Assembly (NCBI RefSeq): GCF_018614585.1
Contig: NZ_JAGGOI010000003.1
Span: 1 to 64,000, forward strand
Reading direction: 5' to 3'
DNA from: Streptomyces sp. ISL-1
GTDB lineage: Bacteria; Actinomycetota; Actinomycetes; Streptomycetales; Streptomycetaceae
Length of the DNA stretch: 64,000 nt
The notes beneath the pieces are model-generated. The model was not told where the DNA came from. It was given only the letters and a program-made list of their open reading frames with translations, and ran no database searches. Shown piece by piece: positions 45,442 through 53,008 of the stretch. Numbering within the stretch: the stretch's first letter is position 1; each line of letters begins with the position of its first letter. Made by a program: the position numbers and the translations under genes.

Positions 45442-45485
45442 GCAAATGGGGGCCATTTGCGGACCAGGCACAGGAAACCTGGTCC
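45442..45485. repeat. Two abutting inverted repeats downstream of the 2-MIB operon
   Basis: GCAAATGG/CCATTTGC (45442-45460, 3-nt spacer) is followed at once by GGACCAGG/CCTGGTCC (45461-45485, 9-nt spacer). Both arms are exact. They could be a tandem hairpin or binding sites. They lie ~160 bp before repeat copy C, in a 550-bp gap with no supported gene. Confidence 0.7.
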
Positions 45486-45646
45486 AGCATCCGACATTTG
45501 GGCTGTCAGGCGTAGGGCGGCGCGTGTGCCACCCAGCAGACGAAGAACCTGCTGGCAGCCTTCGTAGCCCATGCGGCAGCTTCGCACGCTGTTCAGTTGG
45601 TGCGGCCGGACTTTCGCTCTGCAGTCCCACCGAAGCGACTCACTGG

Positions 45647-45718
45647 CCGAAGAAGCTCAACCGGACCTGACGGCTGGGATTATCCCTGTTCGTATCCGCC
45701 AACCTCCGCAAAGACAAC
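45647..45718 (-). repeat. Repeat copy C: yjbQ-like 3' end inside the island
   Basis: The minus-strand translation gives DTN-x5-RQVRLSFFG at the end of a frame, with the same right-hand arm (CCTCCGC...CAAC) as copies A and B. There is no YjbQ coding upstream. It separates the 2-MIB operon from the transposase relic and arsenic cluster, as expected of an internal junction between two inserted segments. Confidence 0.7.
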
Positions 45719-45921
45719 CCGCAGCATAGCCAGGGGTCTCCAGGCCCAGTCCTGGTGGGCGGCTCAGTACAGCAGTACGTGGGAACCGGTGGTGAGGTTG
45801 TGATATGCGGGCTGCTGTACCGACCCGAACGAGCTGCTGGCGCAGCAGGGGCGGAGCCGGCGGGCTGGCGCCTGCCGTAGGCTGCCACCCGCTGTCCCTC
45901 GGTTCTACAGGCCCGGCACAC

Positions 45922-46200
45922 GAGGGCATCGAGGTCCTCGCTCCGCTCGCGCCCACCCTGCCCGAGGCAATCGCGGCCTCGGGCGCAGAGCGCCGCCTGC
46001 TGCTGGACGGCACCCTGATCCCGACCTGGCGCTGCGCCGGCCTGGCCACGCAAGCCAGCCCCAACCCGCTCTACAGCGGCAAGCACCACGACCATGGCGC
46101 AAATGTCCAGGCTCTGACCACCACCAGCGGCGAACTGCTCTTTCTCGGCGCCGCGCACCCGGGATCGACCCACGACCTGACGGCTGCCCGCGCCGACGAA
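45922..46200 (+). pseudogene. IS5-family (DDE_Tnp_4) transposase fragment
   Basis: About 95 residues of the middle of a transposase, including the first catalytic Asp in LLLDGTLIPT and the second in HPGSTHDLTAARAD, with YSGKHHDHGANVQAL between. The N-terminal HTH and the C-terminal E region are missing, so it is inactive. It is related to, but not the same as, the intact transposase at 51219. Confidence 0.8.
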
Positions 46201-46233
46201 CCTCCGCGCAGCGGATTTCCCTTCCGACGCGTA

Positions 46234-46300
46234 GAGGCTCCGTCCCCGGTGCTGGGGCGGAGCCTCGTGGCCGCTTCCGCAGGCCATCGCTTTTGCGGAA
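46234..46300. repeat. Two hairpins after the transposase fragment
   Basis: A 13-bp GC-rich stem with one bulge (46234-46266, GAGGCTCCG/CGGAGCCTC plus CCCC/GGGG) is followed by a TTCCGCA/TGCGGAA stem (46275-46300). They may be a terminator for the convergent MFS unit or remnants of a transposon end. Confidence 0.55.
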
Positions 46301-46399
46301 AGCATAGCGGTGCCGGGGTTCAACAGTCCGTGATCAAGCCTGCTGGCGCTGGCGTTTGGGCCGGTCGGGCCGGTCCTCAGCTCAATACCATGCATCCGG

Positions 46400-47701
46400 T
46401 CACTGATTATCCGGACATCTCTCATCTTGAGCAGGCTGCTGACGACGTCGTCGTGCTGGCGAAACCTGCGCGCTGTAACCGATAGCGCCCTGGGCGGGAT
46501 ACCTCGAAGCGATAGCCAGAAATGCCGCCAGGACGGACATGATTGCCAGCGCGAGGAAGAGGCCGCCGTAGCCGCCCAGCGATCCAGCCAGGGCAGCACC
46601 AGTCCAGGGAGCGATGGCTGCTGCCACGGCGGCCGGAGCCGAGAGGAGTCCGGACAGGCGGCCGTAGTGGGCCGTGCCCCAGCGGTCCGTGACCGCGGTG
46701 GCGTGGAGGAGGGTGAGGTTGCCGCGTACGACTCCGGCGAGGACGGCGAGCAGGATCAGCAAAGGGATCGGGCCGGGCACGAGGGCGAGCGCGGCCGTGG
46801 TGGCTCCGCCGGCGGCGATGAGGATCGTGGTGCGGGTGGTGACGCCGGTACTGCGGGCAAGGGTGGCGTAGAGCATGCGGCCCAGTGTCTGGCCCGCTCC
46901 GCCGAGTCCCAGTGCCCAGGCAGCAGTTGTTGGGTCGGCGCCGCGTTCGGTGAGCAGCGGGACCAGGCCGAAGACCACCGCGTACATGGCGAAGCCGGAG
47001 CAGGTGAAGGCCAGCGTGAGCAGCAGGAAGGGGCGGCTGCGGGCGATCTGCGTGCGGCTGGCCGCGGGCGCCGTCGGTGGGGCGGGAGGCCAGGGGGCGC
47101 GCAGGGCCAGGGCGTGGGCCGGGATGGTGACGACGGCGAGGATGACGGCGAGTACGACATAGGTGGTGCGCCAGTTGAGGTGGTCGGCGAGCGTTGCCGT
47201 GAGGGGCGCGAAGACGGTGCTGGCGAGGCCGCCGGCGAGGGTGACGATCGTCAGGGCGCGGACGCGGTCGGGGCCCCACCAACGCGTGAGGGCGGCGAAG
47301 GCGGGCTGGTAGAAGGTGGCGGCCATGGCGATGCCCGCCACGAGCCAGGCGGCCGTGAACACGTAGAGGTTGGGGGCCATGGCGATGGCCAGCATGGCAG
47401 CGACCGCGAGCACGGAGCCGGTGATCATGACGGCGCGGGGACCTCGGCGGTCGAGGATGCGGCCGACTGGTATCCCAGCGAGAGCTGAGACGAGCAGGGC
47501 GGCGGAGAACGCGGCGGTAGCGGCGCTTGTGGACCAGCCGGTATCTGCGGTCAGGTGCGGAAGCAGGACGGGGAAGGCGTAGTAGACGATGCCCCAGCTG
47601 GTGATCTGGGTGGCGCACAGGGCGGGAAGCGCGGCGCGAGGCCGCGACCGGTCCCCTGTTCCGGTCGCGGCCCCGCTGGTGCTGCTGTGAAGGTCGGTCA
47701 T
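46400..47701 (-). CDS. MFS transporter of the arsenic cluster
   Basis: A 433-residue 12-TM major facilitator with motif A VGRILDRRGPRAVM after TM2 and TM5 region GGLASTVFAPLTATLAD. ATG 47701 is 7 bp after the ArsI stop; a GTG at 47722 inside ArsI is less likely. The cytoplasmic loop is Pro/Ala-rich. As the last gene of the operon it probably exports an organoarsenical or its product; the family does not show which. No ArsB or Acr3 pump is present. Confidence 0.85.
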   Translation of the reverse strand: MTDLHSSTSGAATGTGDRSRPRAALPALCATQITSWGIVYYAFPVLLPHLTADTGWSTSAATAAFSAALLVSALAGIPVGRILDRRGPRAVMITGSVLAVAAMLAIAMAPNLYVFTAAWLVAGIAMAATFYQPAFAALTRWWGPDRVRALTIVTLAGGLASTVFAPLTATLADHLNWRTTYVVLAVILAVVTIPAHALALRAPWPPAPPTAPAASRTQIARSRPFLLLTLAFTCSGFAMYAVVFGLVPLLTERGADPTTAAWALGLGGAGQTLGRMLYATLARSTGVTTRTTILIAAGGATTAALALVPGPIPLLILLAVLAGVVRGNLTLLHATAVTDRWGTAHYGRLSGLLSAPAAVAAAIAPWTGAALAGSLGGYGGLFLALAIMSVLAAFLAIASRYPAQGAIGYSAQVSPARRRRQQPAQDERCPDNQ

Positions 47702-47708
47702 CGTCAGG

Positions 47709-48173
47709 TCAGCAGCAGCCACTGGCGGCGACCGCCTCGCCCGCGCCCGTGTCGGCTAGCGCGGTGCTGGTGCAGCAGGTGCTGCCTTCCTGTTTGGCCA
47801 GGCTGTCGGCGTCGGCCTTGACGACGTACACCTCCCAGGGTTCCTGGCCGGGGCCGTGGACCCAGACCTTGTCCTGGAGGGCGTAGCAACAGGTGGTGTC
47901 GTTCTCTTCGGCGGTGGCCAGGCCCGCCTCGCGCAGTCGTGCGGTGGCGGCGTGGACGGCGTCGGTGGATTCCACCTCGACGCCGAGATGGTCCATGCGG
48001 GTTTCCTCGCCCGCTGTGCCTTCGATGAGGACGAGCTTGAGCGGGGGCTCCGTGATGGCGAAGTTGGCGTAACCGTCGCGGAGTTTGGCGGGCTCGGTGC
48101 CGAAGAGCTTGGTGTAGAAGGCGATGGACGCGGCGAGGTCGGGGACGCGGAGGGCGAGCTGTATGCGGGACAT
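47709..48173 (-). CDS. arsI: ArsI-type organoarsenical C-As lyase (VOC fold)
   Basis: A 154-residue VOC/glyoxalase-fold enzyme of the ArsI/CadI family: LALRVPDLAASIAFYTKLFG start, MDHLGVEVE (metal His62), the substrate-binding pair Cys95-Cys96 in TTCCYALQDKVWVHGP and Glu114 in EPWEVYVV. ArsI splits the C-As bond of trivalent methyl- or aryl-arsenicals with Fe(II). An unusual ~30-residue tail follows with two further vicinal Cys pairs (133-134 and the very C-terminus 153-154). It lies between the flavoprotein and MFS genes in one operon. Confidence 0.92.
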   Translation of the reverse strand: MSRIQLALRVPDLAASIAFYTKLFGTEPAKLRDGYANFAITEPPLKLVLIEGTAGEETRMDHLGVEVESTDAVHAATARLREAGLATAEENDTTCCYALQDKVWVHGPGQEPWEVYVVKADADSLAKQEGSTCCTSTALADTGAGEAVAASGCC

Positions 48174-48206
48174 GACGAACCTCCTGCTGGGTGGATGGAT
48201 GAGGAC

Positions 48207-49583
48207 TCAGCAGCCGCCGGATGTGGCCGGGGCGCCGATGCCGATCTGGAGGGTGGTGGGGGCCGCGCAGCAGCCGCCGCCCTCTTCGGCCTTGGCGGCG
48301 TCGGGCTCGTCGAACAGGCCGGCGCCGCCGCAGACGCCGGTCTCGGGGAGGGTCAACTCGACGCGCTCGGCGGCTTCCTGGTCGCCGGCGAGTGCGGCGG
48401 CGATGGAGCGGACCTGCTCGTAACCGGTCATGGCGAGGAACGTCGGGGCACGGCCGTAGGACTTCATGCCGACGAGGTAGACGCCCTGCTCCGGGTGCGA
48501 GAGCTCGCCCACGCCGTGGGGGTACACGGTGCCGCAGGAGTGCTGGTTGGGGTCGATGAGCGGGGCGAGTTCCACCGGGGCCTGGAGACGTTCGTCGAGG
48601 CCGAGGCGGATCTCGGACAGGAAGGACAGGTCCGGGCGGAATCCGGTCAGCACGATGACCTCGTCGACCGGTTCCAGGCGGCTTCCGTCCTCGGCGACCA
48701 GCACCAGGCGTCCGTCCTGGCCGCGCTCGACGGCTTCGGTGCGGAAGCCGGTGACCGCGCTGGCGTGCCCCTGGTCGACAGCGGCCTTCGCGGCCAGGCC
48801 CAGGGCGCCGCGGGCCGGGAGCTGGTCGGTTTCGCCGCCGCCGAAGGTGGAGCCGTTGATGCCGCGGCGCAGGATCCACACGGCGTGGGTGCCGGTGCCC
48901 TCGTCGGCCTTGGCGAGGTCGGCCAGGTAGGCCAGGGCGGTGAAGGCCGAGGCCCCGGAGCCGATGACCGCGGTGCGCCGTCCGGCGTAGCGGGCGCGGT
49001 CGGCGGGATCCTTGAGGTCGGGGACACGGTAGGTGATGCGGTCGGCGGCTGCCCGCTCGCCGAGCGCCGGGAGTCCGCTTGCGCCGGCGGGGCTGGGAGT
49101 GGTCCAGGTGCCGGATGCGTCGATGACGGCGCGGGCGAAGAGGCGCTCCTCGCGGCCGTCGGCGTGATCGACGTGGATGACGAAGGGCTGGGTGTCGCGG
49201 TCGGCGTCGACGATGCGGTCGCGGCCGGTGCGGGAGACGCCGGTGACGGTGGCGCCGAAGCGCACCTTGTCGCCGAGGACGTCGGCGAGCGGCTGGAGGT
49301 ACTGCTCGGCCCAGTCGCCGCCGGACGGGTAGGTGGCGGCGTCCGGCTTCACCCAGCCGGTGGGGGCGAGCAGCTTCTCGGCCGCGGGGTCGGTGACCTC
49401 GCCCCAGGGGGAGAACAGCCGCACGTGCGACCACTCGCGGACCGCGGCGCCGGCGGCCGGGCCGGTCTCCAGGACCAGGGGCTCGAGGCCGTATTCGATC
49501 AGGTGGGCGGCGGCCGCGAGGCCGGCGGGACCGGCCCCGATCACGACAACGGGCAGCTCGGCGGTGGTGCTCTCACTCATCAC
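48207..49583 (-). CDS. Flavin-dependent monooxygenase/reductase of the arsenic cluster (ArsO-like)
   Basis: A 458-residue flavoprotein with an N-terminal FAD motif VVVIGAGPAGLAAAAHL, an ATG-like INATGTW-equivalent segment VIDASGTWTTPSP, and an NADPH motif VIGSGASAFTALAYL. It resembles ArsO of Streptomyces arsenic plasmids. The C-terminal ~26 residues (GGGCCAAPTTLQIG, final GGC) carry a vicinal Cys pair that the oxidoreductase domain does not need and the neighbours also have. It probably oxidises trivalent organoarsenicals, as ArsH does, but by different chemistry (inference). Confidence 0.82.
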   Translation of the reverse strand: MMSESTTAELPVVVIGAGPAGLAAAAHLIEYGLEPLVLETGPAAGAAVREWSHVRLFSPWGEVTDPAAEKLLAPTGWVKPDAATYPSGGDWAEQYLQPLADVLGDKVRFGATVTGVSRTGRDRIVDADRDTQPFVIHVDHADGREERLFARAVIDASGTWTTPSPAGASGLPALGERAAADRITYRVPDLKDPADRARYAGRRTAVIGSGASAFTALAYLADLAKADEGTGTHAVWILRRGINGSTFGGGETDQLPARGALGLAAKAAVDQGHASAVTGFRTEAVERGQDGRLVLVAEDGSRLEPVDEVIVLTGFRPDLSFLSEIRLGLDERLQAPVELAPLIDPNQHSCGTVYPHGVGELSHPEQGVYLVGMKSYGRAPTFLAMTGYEQVRSIAAALAGDQEAAERVELTLPETGVCGGAGLFDEPDAAKAEEGGGCCAAPTTLQIGIGAPATSGGC

Positions 49584-49635
49584 ATGTCTCCGGACTCGTA
49601 CGAAGGGCAGGGGGCGGTGGTGTGAGCCGGCTTGT

Positions 49636-49857
49636 TCAGCAGCAGCCGGTACCGGTGGCCACGGCTTCCTGCTTGGCCGACGGGTCGCAGCAGGCCCCGG
49701 CTGCCTTCGCGTCCTCGCTGGTGCCGCAACACGGGGATGCCTCGGCCGCCGGAACCGCCCTAGTGGAGGGCTGCGCGGGGGCCGATTCGCAACACGAGGG
49801 CGCGGTCTCGGGCGAGTTGGGGGTGGGCTCGGTGGCGGGGGCGACGGGCTCGTTCAT
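49636..49857 (-). CDS. Small protein with four vicinal Cys pairs (candidate arsenic-binding protein)
   Basis: A 73-residue low-complexity Pro/Ala/Glu protein with CC at 22-23, 43-44, 56-57 and 72-73 and no other Cys. GAGGAG lies 6 bp before ATG 49857. It is the first gene of the minus-strand arsenic operon, directly behind the ArsR-box region. Trivalent arsenicals bind vicinal dithiols, so it is a likely sequestering protein or carrier. No family is recognised; a short disordered tail-like protein could also pass arsenic to ArsI and the flavoprotein, which have similar CC tails. Confidence 0.8.
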   Translation of the reverse strand: MNEPVAPATEPTPNSPETAPSCCESAPAQPSTRAVPAAEASPCCGTSEDAKAAGACCDPSAKQEAVATGTGCC

Positions 49858-49922
49858 GACGACTCCTCGGTGTTTCGATGCCTGTCAATGTCTTGCGCTG
49901 CCAGCATGGCACCTGCTTCGAT

Positions 49923-49949
49923 GAACGTCAACATAGACATTCGTCGAAT
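49923..49949 (-). promoter_or_regulatory. ArsR box for the minus-strand arsenic operon
   Basis: On the minus strand it reads ATTCGACGAATGTC then TATGTTGACGTTC, sharing TTCGACGwATGTC with the box before arsR. It lies ~65 bp upstream of the CC-rich gene. Confidence 0.6.
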
Positions 49950-50109
49950 CTAGAGGCGCATCCGGGTTTGGCGTTCGTCGGGCTGGAATGGCAGCGCAGC
50001 CTCTCCTCCAACTCGCTGCGCGGCGTCGGCCGCGACGCCGCCCGCGCCGCCCGGCGCCTGGCGGCCCACCTGGGCCGTCGCTGAGCCCGCCGACCCCCTC
50101 CCGGAATAG

Positions 50110-50141
50110 TTCGACGTATGTCAACATAGATGCATGTCGAA
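50110..50141 (+). promoter_or_regulatory. ArsR box overlapping the arsR start
   Basis: TTCGAC (50110-50115) and GTCGAA (50136-50141) are inverted arms 20 bp apart, with ATGTCAACATAG inside. The arsR ATG at 50134 lies within the box and has no ribosome site, so the message may be leaderless and the regulator can block its own start. Confidence 0.65.
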
Positions 50142-50505
50142 TACTAAGGTGCTGCCGCTGCTGGAACCCGACGAGGTTGTGGCGCCGTGCTGCCCGCCGC
50201 TGACCGAACGCCCGATGTCGGCGGAGGAGGCCGAGACGGCCGCGAAGATGTTCAAGGCGCTCGGCGACCCGGTCCGGCTGCGGCTGTTCTCCGCGATCGC
50301 CTCGCACGAGGGCGGCGAGGCATGCGTGTGCGACATCTCCGACGTCGGCGTCTCCCAGCCGACCGTCTCCCACCACCTGAAGAAGCTCAAGGAGGCCGGG
50401 CTGCTCACCTCAGAGCGGCGCGGCACCTGGGTCTACTACCGCGTCGAGCCCTCCGTGCTCGCCGCGATGGGCGCGTTGCTCACCACCGCCGCGACCGCGG
50501 CCTGA
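50134..50505 (+). CDS. arsR: ArsR-family arsenic-responsive repressor
   Basis: A 123-residue winged-helix repressor: KMFKALGDPVRLRLFSAIAS, recognition helix SQPTVSHHLKKLKEAG and wing RRGTWVYYRV. Arsenic-binding Cys19-Cys20 lie in the N-terminal extension (VAPCCPPL), with Cys64 and Cys66 in ACVCDI, resembling the Corynebacterium ArsR1 arrangement rather than E. coli ArsR. This supports ATG 50134 over the internal ATG at 50215, which would lose the CC pair. It controls divergent operons through the two boxes. Confidence 0.92.
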   Translation: MSNTKVLPLLEPDEVVAPCCPPLTERPMSAEEAETAAKMFKALGDPVRLRLFSAIASHEGGEACVCDISDVGVSQPTVSHHLKKLKEAGLLTSERRGTWVYYRVEPSVLAAMGALLTTAATAA

Positions 50506-50526
50506 CCACACACGGGGATTTCGCAG

Positions 50527-51042
50527 GTGTCCAGCCACGCAAGCCCGTCGTCCGCGGTCATCGTGCCGCTGACCGCCGAGCACGCCGACCAGGTCCTGGC
50601 GATCTACCAGGCCGGCATCGACGAGGGCAACGCCACCTTCGAGACCACCGCACCCAGCTGGGAGGCGTTCGACACCGCGAAACTGCCCAGGCACCGCTTC
50701 GCCGCCCTCGACACCAACGGGGCGGTGCTCGGCTGGGTCGCGGCGAGCAGCGTCTCCGACCGCTGCGCGTACGCCAGCGTGGTCGAGCACTCCGTCTACG
50801 TCCACCCCGATGGCCGCGGCCGCGGGATCGCCTCCGCCCTGTTGAAGACGCTCATCGAGTGCACCGAGGCGGCGGGAATCTGGACGATTCAGTCCGGGAT
50901 CTTCCCCGAGAACACAGCCAGCCTCGCCGTGCACGAGCGTGCCGGCTTCCGTGTGATCGGCACTCGCGAGCGCATCGGCCGCCACCACGGTGTCTGGCGC
51001 GACGTCGTCCTGGTCGAGCGACGGAGTCCTGTCGTCACATAA
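50527..51042 (+). CDS. arsN1: ArsN1-like GNAT acetyltransferase
   Basis: A 171-residue GNAT of the phosphinothricin/arsinothricin acetyltransferase type. N-terminal QAGIDEGNATFETTAPSWEA matches ArsN1/PAT, the acetyl-CoA loop is HPDGRGRGIASALL, and the C-terminal RAGFRVIGTRERIGRHHGVW then RDVVLVER is conserved. GTG 50527 is the only reasonable start, 21 bp after arsR, in the same operon. Such enzymes acetylate the alpha-amino group of arsinothricin or phosphinothricin and inactivate them; which one this enzyme uses cannot be told from sequence. Confidence 0.86.
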   Translation: MSSHASPSSAVIVPLTAEHADQVLAIYQAGIDEGNATFETTAPSWEAFDTAKLPRHRFAALDTNGAVLGWVAASSVSDRCAYASVVEHSVYVHPDGRGRGIASALLKTLIECTEAAGIWTIQSGIFPENTASLAVHERAGFRVIGTRERIGRHHGVWRDVVLVERRSPVVT

Positions 51043-51098
51043 GTGCTGTATGGGCCTGGGTGACTGCGGGGATCAGCGGTTCCACAGGCGGGAGCACT

Positions 51099-51989
51099 GA
51101 GCCTTTTTCAACCTGGCTGTGTGGTCGGGGTGTTGGTGGGTTAGGGCTGTACGGAACAGCGAAGCTCCTGGTAGACGGGTTCTCGACCAAGATCACCCGT
51201 GTCCGCCAGGAGGTTCGTGTGCTTGTCTACCCGTCGTCGATTGATCTGTCCAGCCACACCCTTCGGTACCTGACGGGGCAGCTCCGGGCTCGGCGGCGGG
51301 AGATCGGGACGCGGTGGCGACGCCTGCCGGTCGGGCGTCAGGCCCTGCTCGCCCTGGCCCACCTGCGGTGCGGCGACACATACGCCCAGCTTGCCGCCGG
51401 CTTCCGCATCGGCACCGCGACTGCGTACCGCTACATACGCGAGGCCATCGACGTCCTGGCCGCCCTGGCCCCCACCCTGGATGAGGCGATGAAGACCGTG
51501 CGGACGAAGGTGTTCGTGATCCTGGACGGCACCCTGCTGCCGATCGACCGGATCGCTGCCGACACCCCCTACTACTCCGGGAAACACAAACGCCACGGCA
51601 TGAACGTCCAGGTCCTCACCGATCCGTTCGGACGGCTCTTGTGGACCTCACCCGCACTGCCCGGGTCCACCCACGATCTGACCGCCGCCCGCGCTCACGG
51701 CATCATCGACGCGCTCGCCAAGGCAGGCGTGAAGTGCTGGGCGGACAAGGCGTACCAGGGCGCCGGCCGACCAGTCCGCGTGCCGTTTCGGGGCCGCCGA
51801 CTCAAGCGGTGGATGCGCCGGCACAACAGCAGCCACGCCAAGATCCGCTGCCTCGGCGAGCAGGCCATGGCCACCCTCAAGGGCTGGCGCCTGCTCCGCA
51901 AGCTCCGCTGCAGCACCAACCGGATCACCGACATCGTGAAAGCCGTCCTCGTCCTTCACCACGCCTCAACATGAGGTTGAAAAAGGCTC
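51099..51989 (+). mobile_element. Complete IS5-family insertion sequence, 891 bp
   Basis: Perfect 16-bp terminal inverted repeats (GAGCCTTTTTCAACCT at the left, its reverse complement at the right end) flank one transposase gene. A 3-bp target duplication ACT is present on both sides (51096-51098, 51990-51992). It is inserted in the reverse-strand serine recombinase remnant, near the zinc-ribbon coding part. The intact ends and frame mean it may be active. Confidence 0.92.
51219..51974 (+). CDS. IS5-family DDE transposase
   Basis: A 251-residue transposase at GTG 51219 with AGGAGG at 5 bp. The N-terminal HTH is in ALAHLRCGDTYAQLAAGF then RIGTATAYRYIREAID. Catalytic residues are the first Asp in VILDGTLLP, the second in GSTHDLTAAR, and a third acidic residue in the C-terminal segment (NSSHAKIRCLGEQAMATLKG). 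The domain type is DDE_Tnp_4. No frameshift; it fills most of the element. Confidence 0.95.
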   Translation: MLVYPSSIDLSSHTLRYLTGQLRARRREIGTRWRRLPVGRQALLALAHLRCGDTYAQLAAGFRIGTATAYRYIREAIDVLAALAPTLDEAMKTVRTKVFVILDGTLLPIDRIAADTPYYSGKHKRHGMNVQVLTDPFGRLLWTSPALPGSTHDLTAARAHGIIDALAKAGVKCWADKAYQGAGRPVRVPFRGRRLKRWMRRHNSSHAKIRCLGEQAMATLKGWRLLRKLRCSTNRITDIVKAVLVLHHAST

Positions 51990-52958
51990 ACTGCCCGCAC
52001 AACGCCACTTCCGTAAGCATGTAGTCGCGGTTCGACCGACGCCCCGCCCAGGGCGTCTCGCTGGGTGCAAGAACTCGCTTCAGGGCCTCGTGGGTTGCCC
52101 GGTTCCACAAGCCTTCGCAGAGACGTACGGGGTTCCCCTCTTGGTCGATGACGGGTTTGCCCCCGTGCATCAAGTAGCCGAGAGCAGCCTCGGACAGAAG
52201 GATGTTCGGATGTTCCGCAAGCTGGTCGGAGACCACGGGCGGCCCCCCGCTGGCTTGCCGTACATGACAGCCAGATGGTCGGCCGGGCACAACTCCCCCT
52301 CCCGGTTCAGTCGGGCAGCCTCGCTGCTGGGCGTGACACGCTCTGGGTCGGCAAGGATGCGGCGAGCGATGAGCCGCAGCACGGTAGACGCGTGCGGGTG
52401 GAGCTCTACATGGTCGATCTTTCCGCCCATCACGAGTCGCACGTACTGGAACCCGTACGACGGTTTCCCCTTGGGCCGTCCAGCGGCCCGCGTCTTGATG
52501 GTGGCGTTACGGTTCCGGCGTTGGATCGCTCGCAGCTCCATCTGCGCGCCCCACGCCTCCATGGTGAAGCGGTTCTCGTCTGTCGGGTCATCCAGGTCCC
52601 ACGGGCCCTCGTGACCGTACGTGGCGAGCAACTTTCCCTCGTCGCGCATCTTGTAACCGGTGTTCAGGCAATCGACGACGTTGCGGCCGAGGCGGTCCAC
52701 GGCGGCAGCCACGAGGCCGTCGTACGGTCCCCGCTTATCACGGAGCCACGGGCCCAGCTTGGGCCGTGTCACGGGGTCCGTTGCGCCCGAGACCTCCCAG
52801 TCATCGGCCCAGCCGATGATGTGACCCCCGATGGATGCGGCGGCTGAGAGAACGTCCTCCCTCTGACGCTCCGGTGACGACGTGGCCGCCTTCATGCGGG
52901 ATAGCCGCCGCACGCCGAGCAGGCACTTTCCGCATCCGTCATAGGGTCGTTCGATCAT
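51990..52958 (-). pseudogene. Serine recombinase (large resolvase type), inactivated
   Basis: From ATG 52958 the frame has the resolvase active site VRRLSRMKAATSSPERQRED (probable Ser20), DGLVAAAVDRLGRN, and the recombinase domain KPSYGFQYVRLVMGGK and GGRPWSPTSLRNI. An 8-bp duplication at 52200-52215 shifts the frame. Reading past it restores LLSEAALGYLMHGGKPVID and SETPWAGRRSNRDYMLTE then VALCGQ, the start of the zinc ribbon. The IS at 51989 and then a short junction (CSRLWNR-stop) end it. It abuts repeat copy D, as an integrase beside its att site would. Confidence 0.85.
52200..52215 (-). repeat. 8-bp tandem duplication that shifts the recombinase frame
   Basis: GGATGTTC is repeated twice without spacer. 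Removing one copy restores a continuous recombinase frame through LRNILLSEAALGY. Confidence 0.8.
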
Positions 52959-53008
52959 GTCCAGGTCCGTACCGCGCAAGGCTTCTCCGTTTCGAGCACG
53001 CAGGTTAC

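Noticed and set aside
47704..49434. 576-codon minus-strand frame across the flavoprotein and ArsI genes
   Set aside because: Extremely Arg/Pro/His-rich; it overlaps two genes with clear motifs in another frame.
49878..50084. 68-codon plus-strand frame before arsR
   Set aside because: It runs through the ArsR-box region and has no ribosome site. The C-terminal helix-like end (SLRGVGRDAARAARRLAAHL) may be a gene tail, but it matches nothing I know.
51096..51992. 2- or 4-bp target duplication for the IS
   Set aside because: Only the 3-bp ACT on both sides is exact when the ends are set at GAGCC; the neighbouring bases differ.
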